Shown here one piece after another: positions 31,375 through 42,900 of a stretch of 64,000 nt of DNA. The stretch is taken from positions 28,804,001-28,868,000 of the forward strand of contig NW_027488368.1 in assembly GCF_051014445.1 (NCBI RefSeq). The letters run 5' to 3'. The notes under the pieces were generated by a model. That model was given only the letters and a program-made list of their open reading frames with translations. It made no database searches and was not told where the DNA came from. Made by a program: the position numbers and the translations under genes. Position 1 is the first letter of the stretch; each line of letters starts with the position of its first letter. Origin of the DNA: Colletes latitarsis (taxonomy: Eukaryota; Arthropoda; Insecta; Hymenoptera; Colletidae).

Positions 31375-33143
31375 TGTTAAAAAGCTGATGCTTCTAACGA
31401 CGAGGTCCGGATAGAGGTACTGGAGTTTTCAGGGAAAATTATTATGGGCGTCTGGTTTGCTTTTCGTCGGCCTTCTACGCCGACCTTTTATTACAAAATT
31501 AAACAATTTGAATTAATGTTAAGAAAACCAAAAATAAATTATGAAATTATAAAGAAGAAGGACGTTGCCTGCCTCGCCTGTGCCGGTCGCCGAACTCGCC
31601 GGGTTGAGGTAGGCCAAGGTTCATATAATCAGAAAAACACGGCTATGTGTTAGACACACGTTAACACGTTATACGTAGCTATGCCGCGTTTGTGTCCTCA
31701 CACTCCTGGCTTAGGGATTCGAATGTATAGGAGCGGAGAATTACGCTCGCTCGTAATATACGAGCTCGCTAGTGGACTGTATTTTTAATTTTGGCTTTTG
31801 ATACAGAATCAATTACTTATCTACGCCGTTTGCAGTCGATTACCTTGTGGACGGGATTGCAAGTGGAGGTTGTATGGCTCCAAATGCACTGTTCCCGTGA
31901 GTCTATCCACTGAGTCTATGCGTCGAAACGCAGTGCAGTGCAACAGCCCAACCGTCGAAGTGTGGCTGCTCTTGGCTGTTTCAACAGACGACTTATTGGT
32001 CAGCGGTTGCACTACGGAGCCCGACTGCACGTGGTTCACTGCACGTTGCACATCTATTCGTTGCACTTAGCAGTATTTGAATCACGTGGGGGCCTGATCC
32101 ACGACTCCGTTACTCCTCCGCATAGGTGCTCCTGTAAACGTTACACCGGCGGGAACTGTAGGAGTAAGGACTCGCAGACCGGAAAAGTCAGGCGTTCCTT
32201 GTGGACGTCGAACCGACTACAATGGACCCACCTGGATGCTTCACCAGGTAGGTGCCTCCCTTTGGTGTCTCCTCAGCCTGGCGGTAATCACAAGAAAATT
32301 GAAGCGTAATTTTGCCAACATTCTTATGTCTCGATCGTTTGTACGATCGGGACGACCGCTCAATTCTGCACGGGGGGATCGAACACCTTACTGGTGTATA
32401 TTCTCGATCACTCCACAAGATATCGAACACCTTACTGGTGTATATTCTCGATCACTCCACAAGATATCGAACACCTTACTGGTGTATTTTCTCGATCTCC
32501 TGTCGCAGAAATGACTTCGTGGAATCTCAATTTGGGAAATCCCATACAAGATTCCGGGGCATACTTGACCGAATCTAAACCGATCCGTTTGTCAAGGAAA
32601 AGGCGGATTATTTCCACACTTTTCTCGAGTTTTATCGAATTCTCAGCTGTGCGAGGTCAATCAGTGGACCCGCACCAGACTGAACATCTACTCTTTACAC
32701 CCTTTAACTACAGGCAGAATCGCTCTGAATATTAAACAATTAGAACATTCCTCTTTTAAATATTTCCGTTCGAGTGCAATCGGGAGCCGATCCGCTCTAG
32801 TTGGAAGTCTACGTAGGACTGCGCGGATTAACAGCCGAAGACGCGGCCGCGTTACTCTAATTAGACGCTACGCGGCGCTGTCTAAATTTCGGCAGTCTTT
32901 CTTCGTCTGATTCTTAGTGCAGTACTCTCTCACAGTACTGACGTCATCAACACCGTTAGCACATTCGAAGCGAAGGTAATGAGCCGTTACCGATGCCAGA
33001 AAAACAAGTAATAAACGCGTTTTTCAATCACTGCTCGCTGTACAAATTCTCTTAGTGATAATCTCCCGATTATTGTACGCTAACAGGATTAACAGTAATC
33101 GTGGCCGAGGGCAATCGCTCGGCATTATGCAAATCTTTAAACA
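31375..33143. mobile_element. LTR-like non-coding element, copy 2 (possible solo LTR)
   Basis: A 1,769-bp homologue of 4319-5935 in the same plus-strand direction, although the surrounding satellite is inverted relative to the first copy. It begins TGTTAAAAAGCTGATGC and ends TTTAAACA. Flanking 5-mers are CTAGC (31370-31374) and CCAGC (33144-33148), again one mismatch. It differs from copy 1 by many substitutions and by a local triplication at 32378. No transposase, RT or integrase is readable, and ORFs (up to 123 codons) are not shared with copy 1. Divergence suggests an old family. Confidence 0.6.
32378..32500. repeat. 44-bp tandem triplication inside LTR-like copy 2
   Basis: Units start at 32378, 32422 and 32466 with ATCGAACACCTTACTGG. 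The first two are complete and identical and the third is partial. Copy 1 has a single diverged version (about 5281-5330), so the expansion is specific to this copy. Confidence 0.92.
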
Positions 33144-36097
33144 CCAGCTAACTGCTTTCTTACTAGCCTGTTCCTTGCTTTCTAGCTTATTGCTTGTTTA
33201 CTAGCTTACTGCTTGCTTACTAGCTAACTGCTTTCTCACCAGCATACTGCATGCTTACCAGCTTACATGTCGCTTACTAGCTTACTACATGCTTACAATC
33301 ATGCTGCATCCTTACTACCTTCATACTCGCTTACTAGCTCACTGCATGCTTACTGGCTTACTGCTAGCATACTCGCCTACTGCATGCTTACTAGACTGCT
33401 GCTAGCTTACTCGCCTACTGCATGCTTACTAGACTGCTGCTTGCTTACAAGCTAATTGCTTCCATGCCAGCTTACTGCTTGGTTACTAGCATACTGCTAG
33501 CATAAAGACTTGCTGCTTGCTTGCTACCTTGCTGCTTTCTTTCGAGTTTACTGCTAGCATACAAGCATACTGCTTTCTTACCAGCTAGTTGCTTTCTTAC
33601 AAGCCAGCAGCTTGCTTTCTAGCTTACTGCTTGCTCACTAGCTTGCTGCTTTCTTTCTAGCTTACTGCTTGCTTACTAGCATACAGCTACCTTACTAGCT
33701 TCCACCAGGCTTACTAGCTCACTGCTTGCTTATTAGCTTACTGGGTGCTTACTAACTTTCTACCTGGTTACTAGCTAACTACTTTCTTCCCAGCTTACTG
33801 CTTGTTGACTGGCTTACTAGTTGCTTACTAGCTTACAGCTCGCTTACTATCCAACTGCTTCCCTACTAGCTTCCTGCTCGCTTACTAGCTTCCTGTTTGC
33901 TTACTAGCTCACCGCTTGCTTTCTACATTACTGCTTGCTTACTAGCTTACTGCTAGCTTACCCGCTTCCTGCTTCCTTGCTAGCTAGCTGCTTGCTTTCG
34001 AGCTTACTGCTTGCTTACTAGCATACTGCTTCCTTACTAGCTATTTGCTTTCTTACCAGCTTACTTCTTGCTTACTAGCTTACTGGTTGCATACTAGCTT
34101 ACGGCTTGCTTACTAGCATACCGCTTGCTTACTTGCTTACTGCTTGCATACTAGCTTACTGCTTGCTTACTAGCTTCCAGCATGCTTCCTAGATTACTGC
34201 ATCATTACTAGCATCCCGTTCCTTACTAGCTCCCTGCTCGCTTGTTAGCACAATGCTTCCTTACCAGCTTACTGCTTGCATACAAGCTTACTGCTTGCTT
34301 ACTAGCTTACTCTTAGCATACTGGCTTACTGATGGCTTACAAGCTAATTGCTTTCATGCCAGGTTACTGCTTGTTTACTAGCTTACTGTTTGCGTAGTAG
34401 CTTACTGCTTGCCTACTAGTTTTCTGCATGCTCAATAGCTAACTACTTCCCTACTAGCCAGCAGATTGCTTTCTAGTTTACTACTTGCTCAATAGCTATC
34501 TGCTTTCTTACTAGCTTATTGCTTGCTTAGTAGCTTACTTCTTGGTCACTAGCTTGTCGCTGGCTTTCTTTCTTACTGCTTGCTTACTATCTCATTGCTT
34601 GCTTACTACATTACTGGATGCTGACTAACTTACTGCTAGCTATCTCGCTTCCTGCTTGCATATTGGCATGCTGCTAGCTTGCTATATAACGTGTTGCTTC
34701 CTAGCATACTGGTTCCTTACTAGCATCCATCTTGCTTGCTAGTTTACTGCATGCCCAGTAGCTCACTGCTTCCCTACTAGCCTGCTGGTTGTTTACTAGC
34801 ATACTTGTTGCTTACTAGCTTACTGCTTGCTTACTATGATACTGCATCTTTACTAGCTACCTCCTCGCATACTAGCTTGCTGCGAGCATTCTAGCTTACC
34901 GCATGCTTGCTAGCGTACTGCTTTCTTACCAGCTAACTGCCTTCTGACTAGCCTGCTGCTTGCTTACAAGCTTGCTGCTTGCTTACTAGCTTACTACTTG
35001 TTTACCAGCTAACTGCCTCCATAGGAGCATACTGCTTCCTTACTAGCTAACTGCATTCTCGCTATCTTAATGCAAGCTTACTAGCTTACAGCATGCTTAC
35101 TACTTGGTTACCAACTGCTTTCTTACCAGCTTAATGCTTGCTAATTAGCCCGCTGGTTGCTTTCTAGCATACTGCGGCCTTACTAACTTCCTCCTCGCTT
35201 ACAAGCTTACTACTAGCTTACTCGCTTACTGCTTGCTTAATAGCTTACCGCTTCCTTACTAGCTCCCTGCGCCCTTACTAGGTCACTTCTTACTTACTAG
35301 CTCCATGCTTGCTTACTAGCTTACTGCATGCTTACTAACATGCTGCATGCCTCCTAGCTTACTGCATGCTTACTAGCTTACTGATTGCTTACTAGCTTAC
35401 TGGTTGCTTACTACCATAATGCTTCCTCACTAGCTCCCTTCTCGCGTACTAGCTCCCTTGTCGCTTACCATCTCCTTGCTTGGTTACCAGCTTACGGGTT
35501 GCTCACAAGCTTAATGCTTGCTTACTAGCTTACTGCTAGCTTACTCGCTTACTGCTTGCTTAATAGCTTACCGCTTTCTTACTAGCTCCCTGATCCCTTA
35601 CTAACTCACTGCTTACTTACTAGCTTCCTGCTCCCTTACTAACTCACTGCTTACTTACTAGCTCCCTGCACGCTTACTAGCTTACTGCTTGCTTTCTAGC
35701 CTACTGCTTGCTTACTAGCTTGCTGCTTGCTTTCTAGCTTACTTCTTGCTTACTACCTTACTGATGGCTTACTAGCTTACTGCTTGCTTAATAGCTAACT
35801 CCATCGTACTTTCTTGTAGCGTGCTCACTATCTTACTGCTTGATTACTAGCATACTGCTCCCTTGCAGGCTTCCCCCCGCTTACTAACTTATTGCTTCCC
35901 TACTAGCCTAGTGGTTCCTTACTAGCTTCCTCCGCCCTTGCTAGCTCACTGCTTGGTTGCTAGCTTGCTGGCTGCTTAATAGCCAACTGCTTTTCTGCTA
36001 GCCGCTTGCGTGCTCTCTATCTTACCGCGGGCTTAGTTGCTCCCTGCTTGTTGTCAAGCTTGCTGCCTGCTCTCTAGCATATTGCTTGACGATTGGC
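33144..36097 (-). repeat. 19-bp satellite, minus orientation, block 9
   Basis: The last 19-bp satellite block, about 2.95 kb, becoming more irregular toward 36000. The final dozen or so bases (TTGACGATTGGC) fit neither satellite nor element. It ends at the H/I insertion, beyond which this satellite does not reappear in the window. Confidence 0.9.
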
Positions 36098-37578
36098 AGG
36101 ACCATCCTCGCCACTTTCCAACTAGCGGGGAATCGCCCGTCCCTCAAGCATCGGTCAAACAACCGCCTGAGCTCGGCCCCAAGGACGCCCTGGGTCAAAA
36201 CCCAAACCCGGCCAGGCACACCACCCGGCCCCGGGACCGTGTTACGCGCATGGAGCCGTTTGATGGCCGTGGCCAGCTCCCACTGCGTGACCCCCAGCTC
36301 GGCCGACCACTCAATTGGGACAGCCGACGCCGCCGGAGGACGTGATCCTCCCACCCCAATTGGAAAGAGAGTATTGGCCACGGCCGCCAGCAGCCGGGGG
36401 TCAAGACCCTCTGTGACAAGGAGCCGCCTACGGGCGGAGCTTATTTAGCACCACCTTATACGGGCGCCCCATGGATCGTCATCGAGGGTCTGGAGGAGCT
36501 CCTTCCATGCCCGGGTATTGGCCCGTCTGATGGTGACCTGCAGAGCATCCCGAGTTGTACGGTATGACTCATACAGGTCATCTGCCCTCGCACGCGCCAC
36601 GGCATCGTCTCTTCGTAGACGACAGCGCGCGCGGGTGTACTGGCGTCGGGCGCGCACACTCGCGACGCGCAATTCTGCGATCGCGGCCGGCCAGCAGTAC
36701 ACCACCCGGCGAGGAGAAGCCCGCCCGACCCGGGGCATCGCCGCGTCGCAAATATTTGCGACTAGTCCACCGAGCCGGGCGACCTCCTCCTCTATGCTCA
36801 GCAACTCGGACGCCTCCTGCGGCCAAGTTGCAGCGAGAGCAGCAGCCATCATAGCGTCCTTGTCCAGGCGCCGAAGCGCCCAGCGGCGCGATGGGGCGCC
36901 AACCGCGCGGTGGTGTCGGGATGTACATCCGGGGGCAGAGACCTCCATCCGAATATACCGGTGGTCCGAGAGTGTTTCTGCCCCCCCCCCAACCACCTGC
37001 CATCCCGACACCATGCGCACGGCGTTGGTGGTCGCGAATCCAACATTTACGATGGACCACCCACATCGCCGCAAGCACGTGTGCTCCGACCCCCGGTTCA
37101 GTAACCGAAGGTCGAGCCCGGCCGCCCAGTCGCCCAGGATCCCACCGCGAACGGAGGTCTTGGGGGATCCCCACGCCACCGACTTGGCGTTAAAGTCGCC
37201 CAAGACCAGCACCGGTTTGGCCGCGCAGCGCAGCACGCATGCCGCAACCTCGGACAGGTACTGCTCGAACTCGGTGTGGCCGCTGCGGGGCGAGATGTAG
37301 CACCCCACCACGGCGACTCCCCCCCCCCCCCCCCAGTCGACGGCGACCAAGCCCCGACCGCGTTCCAGGATGGAGGAAGTCGGGGACCCGTCGCCTCCTA
37401 CCCATACAGCCGCCACAATGCCGTCCGCGTCCCCCACCCAATGAGGGTGATCAAGGACGCGGTACGGCTCGGCGAAGACCGCCAGGCCAACCCCCCACTC
37501 CGCGAGGACCTGGGACATCATGTCCTGTGCCGCGCGGCAGTGGTTGGGGTTGGCCTGGAGGAGGAGACGGGGCGGCAT
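36098..37578 (-). pseudogene. ORF2 5' part (endonuclease and RT N-terminus), piece H
   Basis: Starts at ATG 37578 with MPPRLLLQANPNHCRAAQDM. The endonuclease is open, including AEPYR, LGDFNAKS and SDHRYIRM, with a 16-C run on the plus strand (37319-37334) encoding extra glycines in frame. A missing G after DDDPWG shifts frame near 36470 and a stop follows at 36445. The next frame resumes with NTLFPIGVGG and VTQWELATAIKRL, and ends at WKVARMVL, where the piece is cut at 36098. RT catalytic motifs are not in this piece. Confidence 0.88.
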
Positions 37579-38088
37579 TACTTAGCGGCCGCCCCAGCCT
37601 CCTCCCGGCTGTTCGTCCCCGTGGCACCGTCCACCTCCATGGTGGACGATGCCACCGCCCGCGGCGCCGGAGTCGGAACGGCCCGCCTCTTCCTCTTCTT
37701 CCGGGAGGGGGAGAGCACTTTTTGCTCCCCACCCTGTGATCTGCCGGCCTCCCCATGTCCGCACATAGCGGGCAGTGGGGGGCCGCCGAGCACTGGCTCG
37801 CGCGGTGGTCTTTTACTCCGTAGCGGTAACACTGACCGCTGCGGTCCACCGACGAGGTGCACCACTGCCTCATGTGCCCCAACTCGAGGCAGCGGCGACA
37901 CTAGAGTGGGCGAGGCGCGAGTATCTCCACTCGCGCCGGAACCTACCTCACCAAAACCCTCCCGGATTCCGCCACTTTGCGGGCAGCGGAGAGGGGGCAC
38001 CGGGCCCACACCGACCCCAGGCCGGAAGGAGACATGCGGATCTCACCGACCCGCACGTCTCCGTCGGGGAAGTCCCCCGCCCTCACAC
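37578..38088 (-). pseudogene. ORF1 3' part with zinc knuckles, piece H
   Basis: Reads VRAGDFPDGDVRVGEIRMSP to GRVLVR, then TAG for a Trp codon and, soon after, TAG for the Gln of PLQC. It continues through CRRCLELGHMRQWC, CYRYGVKDHRASQC and the third knuckle. A frameshift in the KKCSPP region (about 37715) leads to ...EEAGAAAK and TAA 37578-37580, which overlaps the ORF2 ATG as TAATG. Confidence 0.85.
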
Positions 38089-38089
38089 A

Positions 38090-39444
38090 TGCCCGCCTCG
38101 TCGAGCACCTGTCGCGGGGTGATCCCGGTCTGGCCGACTGCCAGTTCGGTTTCCGGGGGGGCCGATCGACTATCGACGCGATAGGTCGTGTGAGGGCCCT
38201 CTCGGAGGCGGCCGTCTCCCGGGGAGGGGTGGCATTGGCAATATCCTTGGATATTGCCAATGCCTTTAACACCCTCCCCTGGGAAGAGATAAGGAGGGGA
38301 CTCGAATATCATCGAGTCCCCCCTTGTCTCAGGGCGGTCGTCGGGGATTATCTCCGCGGCAGGTGGATCGAGTATCCGGGCGGGGATGGTGATATGCGGA
38401 GGGAGGTGTACTGCGGTGTTCCGCAGGGGTCGGTCCTCGGGCCACTCCTGTGGAACATCGCGTACGACTCGGCGTTGCGGGCCGGCCTCCCCGACGGCGT
38501 CAGCACGGTGTGTTATGCGGATGACACACTGGTGCTGGCCGTCGGGGCGCACTGGGGGAGGGCCATGCGTCGCGCGGAGGAGGGGTCGCAACGCGTCGTC
38601 GACCGGATCAGGGGGATGGCGATGACGGTGGCGGTCCATAAGACCGAGGTGATTGCGTTTCATTCACCTCGGCAGGATCCGCCACCCCCTCTGATTCGGG
38701 TGGGTGGGGCTGACATCGAGGTGAAGCCACAGATCAGGTATCTGGGGCTGATCCTCGATAGCCACTGGCGTTTCGAGAAGCATTTCCGCTGCCTGGTCCC
38801 CCGGTTGAAAAGGATGGTTGCGGCTCTGGGCCGGATCCTGCCCAACCTGGGGGGCCCGGCGGGCCGAGTTCGTCGCCTCTATGTGGCAATGGTCCAGTCG
38901 GTGGCCCTATACGGGGCCCCCGTCTGGGCGGACGACCTGGCTGCCTCCCGGCGCAGCATGACGCGCAACCGCGGGGCACCGGACTGTCGGGGCTGTTCGG
39001 CCACTCCTGAAGGAGTGGCTGGACAGAGGCCATGGCAGCCTCACCTACCGGCTGGCACAGGTATTTTCCGGGCATGGCAGCTTCGGAAGATACCTGTGCC
39101 GGATAGGGAAGGAGCCGACGGCGCGTTGCTGCCACTGCGACGCTGAGCAGGACACGGCGGATCATACCCTGGAGGTATGCCCCGCGTGGGAGGGGGAGCG
39201 CCGTATCCTGGTCGGCGTCGTCGGGCGGGATGTCTCGCTGCCGGGCGTGGTGCGCGCCATGCTCGGCAGCGAGGAGAAGTGGAGGGCCGTGGCCTCCTTC
39301 TGCGAGAACGTAATGTTGCAGAAGGAGGCCGCGGGGAGGGAGCGCGAGCTTCCGCGGCGCGCTGAAGCTCGCGCTCGTGCGGTGGCCCGAGGTCGTCGCC
39401 CGGTCGCGATGCGTCGCGGGCGGCCGCCTCGGCGAGGCGGATGA
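38090..39444 (+). pseudogene. ORF2 RT to C-terminus, piece I, internal deletion
   Basis: Open from ARLVEHLSRGDPGLADCQFG through SLDIANAFNTLPWEE, GVPQGSVLGPLLWN, YADD and KTEVIAF to ASRRSMT. There a deletion of roughly 265 bp relative to copy C (junction about 38962) joins the region before the zinc finger in another frame. The correct frame resumes with the finger CCHCDAEQDTADHTLEVC and the basic tail to TGA 39442-39444. Its RT core is closest to the consensus of C and G. Confidence 0.9.
38231..38264 (+). repeat. 34-bp palindrome inside RT motif A (piece I)
   Basis: The same two 16-nt arms and TT centre as in copy C, unchanged. Confidence 0.95.
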
Positions 39445-39979
39445 CCTAGGCTGGGAGGGGGGTCCTGAGGGGACCCTCCTCCCGCCAGGCGGCGCCGGGT
39501 CGGACCGGTTAGGGGTAGGAGTGCCTCCCCCTACCGGTCCGACGCAAGGGGAGGCACCCTCGGCGGTCTGGTGCGGCCATGAACGCCCGGCCGCCGAGGG
39601 GTGGAAACGGGGTCGCGGGCGGTTGCGAGTTTGGGCACGCAGCCGCCACTAAACGCGGCCCCGGGACGGATAGCGGCGGGATGGAGTGGCCCCGTCCCGC
39701 CGCTATGAGGCAGTGTGTCTACTGGGGGGACCGATTGTCCCCCCGGGGGATGGGCGCGAAAGCGCGGGCACGGGGAGGATACCGGAAGAATGCTTCGAGC
39801 GATTCCCGGTATCCTCCCAAAGCGTGCCGAAGGGTCACCGTGGGGTTTTTAGTGGGTAGGTCCCGCGCCTGTCGTTGTACGGGCGCGGGGAATCCCACAC
39901 ACCCCTCCCACCTCTCCCCAAGGAGGTGGGAGGGAGTCTTTCGAAGATTTTCCCCACGACAAAAAAAAAAAAAAAAAAA
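39445..39979 (+). other. 3'UTR and poly(A), piece I
   Basis: Nearly identical to the 3'UTRs of B and C, with the same stem-loops, ending CCCCACGAC and 19 A (39961-39979). The 177-bp satellite follows without a spacer. Confidence 0.85.
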
Positions 39980-42900
39980 GGATAACACGGGTTAGGTCTG
40001 GGTTAGGTCTGGGTTATGCCCGCATCTGGCTCATGATTTTGTCTTCTTCGCATACTTGTTGGCCAGATCCTGGGTTTTTTTCGTGTTTGAATCTCGTAGT
40101 AATGTGGTAACACACTGAAGCAGTCAATTAAACCTGGTTTCGATCAATATTTCAGAGGATAACACCGGTTAGGACTGGGTTAGGTCTGGGATATGCGCAC
40201 ATCTGGCTTATACTTTCGCCTTCTTCGCATACTTGTTGGCCAGATCCTGGGTTTTTTTCGTGTTTGAATCACGTAGGAATGTGGTAACACACTGAAGCAG
40301 TCAATTAAACCTGGTTTCGATCAATATTTTAGAGGATAACACGGGTTAGGTCTGGGTTAGGTCTGGGTTATGCCCGCATCTGGCTCATGATTTTGTCTTC
40401 TTCGCATACTTGTTGGCCAGATCCTGGGGTTTTTTCGTGTTTGAATCACGTAGTAATGTGGTAACACACTGAAGCAGTCTATTAAACCTGGATTCGGACA
40501 GTACTTTAGAGGATAACACCGGTTAGACCTGGGTGAGGTCTGGGTTATGCCCGCATCTGGCTCATGATTTTGCCTTCTTGGCAAACTTGTTGGCCAGATC
40601 CTCGGTTCTTTTCGGGTTTGAATAACGCAGTAATGTGGTACCACACTGAAGCAGTCAATTAAACCTGGTTTCGATCAATATTTTAGAGGATAACACCGGT
40701 TAGGACTGGGTTAGGTCCGGGATATGCGCGCATATGGCTTATACTTTCGCCTTTTTCGCAAACTTGTTGGCCAGATCCTGGGTATTTTCCGTGTTTGAAA
40801 CACGTAGTAATGTGGTAACACACTGAAGCAGTCAATTAAACCTGGTTTCGATCAATATTTCAGGGGATAACACCGGTTAGGTCTGGGTTAGGTCTGGGAT
40901 ATGCGCGCATCTGGCTTATACTTTCGCCTTTTTCGCAAACTTGTTGGCCAGATCCTGGGTATTTTCCGTGTTTGAAACACGTAGTAATGTGGTAACACAC
41001 TGAAGCAGTCAATAAAACCTGATTTCGATCAATATTTTAGAGGATAACACCGGTTAGGTCTGGGATAGGTCCGGGATATGCCCGCATCTGGCTCATGATT
41101 TTGCCTTCTTCGCATACTTGTTGGCCAGATCCTGGGTTTTTCCCGTGTTTGAATCACGTAGTAATGTGGTAACACACTGAAGCAGTCAACTAAACCTGGT
41201 TTCGATCAATATTTTAGAGGATAACACCGGTTAGGTCTGGGATAGGTCCGGGATATGCCCGCATCTGGCTCATGATTTTGCCTTCTTCGCATACTTGTTG
41301 GCCAGATCCTGGGTTTTTTCCGTGTTTGAATCACGTAGTAATGTGGTAACACACTGAAGCAGTCAATTAAACCTGGTTTCGATCAATATTTCAGAGGATA
41401 ACACCGGTTAGGTCTGGGTTAGGTCTGGGAAATGCGCGCATCTGGCTTATACTTTCGCCTTTTTCGCAAACTTGTTGGCCAGATCCTGGGTTTTTTTCGT
41501 GTTTGAATCACGTAGTAATGTGGTAACAAACTGAAGCAGTCAATAAAACCTGGTTTCGATCAATATTTTAGAGGATGACACCGGTTAGGTCTGGGTTAGG
41601 TCTGGGATTTGCGCGCATCTGGCTTATACTTTCGCCTTTTTCGCAAACTTTTTGGCCAGATCCTGGGTATTTTCCGTGTTTAAAACACGTAGTAATGTGG
41701 TAACACACTGAAGCAGTCAATTAAACCTGGTTTCGATCAATATTTCAGAGTATAACACCGGTTAGGTCTGGGTTAGGTCTGGGATATGCGCGCATCTGGC
41801 TTATACTTTCGCCTTTTTCGCAAACTTGTTGGCCAGATCCTGGGTATTTTCTGTGTTTGAAACACGTAGTAATGTGGTAACACACTGAAGCAGTCAATTA
41901 AACCTGGTTTCGATCAATATTTCAGAGGATAACACCGGTTAGGTCTGGGTTAGGTCTGCGATATGCGCGCATCTGGCTTATACTTTCGCCTTTTTCGCAA
42001 ACTTGTTGGCTAGATCCTGGGTTTTTTTCGGGTTTGAATAACGCAGTAATGTGGTACCACTCTGAAGCAATCAATTAAACCTGGTTTCGATCAATATTTT
42101 AGAGAATAACGCCGGTTAGGTCTGGGTTGGGTCTGGGTTATGCCCGCATCTGGCCCATGATTTTGTCTTCTTCGCATACTTGTTGGCCAGATCCTGGGTT
42201 TTTCCTTTTGAATTACGTAGGAATGTGGTAACACACTGAAGCAGTCAATTAAACCTGGTTTCGATCAATATGTTAGAGGATAACACCGGTTAGGTCTGGG
42301 TTAGGTCCGGGATATGCCCGCATCTGGCTCATGATTTTGTCTTCTTCGCAAACTTGTTGGCCAGATCCTGGGTATTTTCCGTGTTTGAAACACGTAGTAA
42401 TGTGGTAACACACTGAAGCAGTCAATAAAACCTGGTTTCGATCAATATTTTAGAGGATAACACCGGTTAGGTCTGGGTTAGGTCTGGGATTTGCGCGCAT
42501 CTGGCTTATACTTTCGCCTTTTTCGCAAACTTGTTGGCCAGATCCTGGGTATTTTCCGTGTTTGAAACACGTAGTAATGTGGTAACACACTGAAGCAGTC
42601 AATTAAACCTTGTTTCGATCAATATTTCAGAGGATAACACCGGTTAGGTCTGGGTTAGGTCTGGGATATGCGCGCATCTGGCTTATACTTTCGCCTTTTT
42701 CGCAAACTTGTTGGCTAGATCCTGGGTTTTTTTCTGGTTTGAATAACGCAGTAATGTGGTACCACACTGAAGCAGTCAATTAAACCTGGTTTCGATCACT
42801 ATTTTAGAGGATAACGCCGGTTAGGTCTGGGTTAGGTCTGGGAAATGCGCGCATCTGGCTTATACTTTCGCCATTTTCGCAAACTTGTTGGCCAGATCCT

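Larger units (their letters stand above)
36098..39979 (+). mobile_element. R1-clade retrotransposon, 5'-inverted insertion (pieces H and I)
   Basis: The left piece H (36098-38088) is inverted and holds the end of ORF1 through the RT N-terminal region. The right piece I (38089-39979) is direct and holds RT to poly(A) (39961-39979). Using copy C as ruler, H ends at 11892 and I begins at 11989. The two therefore form one element with its 5' part flipped and about 96 nt missing, the layout expected from twin priming. Left flank is 19-bp satellite and right flank is the 177-bp satellite, so no target duplication can be found. Confidence 0.88.

Noticed and set aside
3521..36097. Regular short repeats suggesting a CRISPR array
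   Set aside because: The 19-bp units are directly tandem with no unique spacers, are degenerate, and lie among eukaryotic retrotransposons.
1..39979. R1 insertions in 28S rDNA
   Set aside because: No 28S or other rRNA sequence flanks any copy. Flanks are 19-bp satellite, the 177-bp satellite or another copy of the family.
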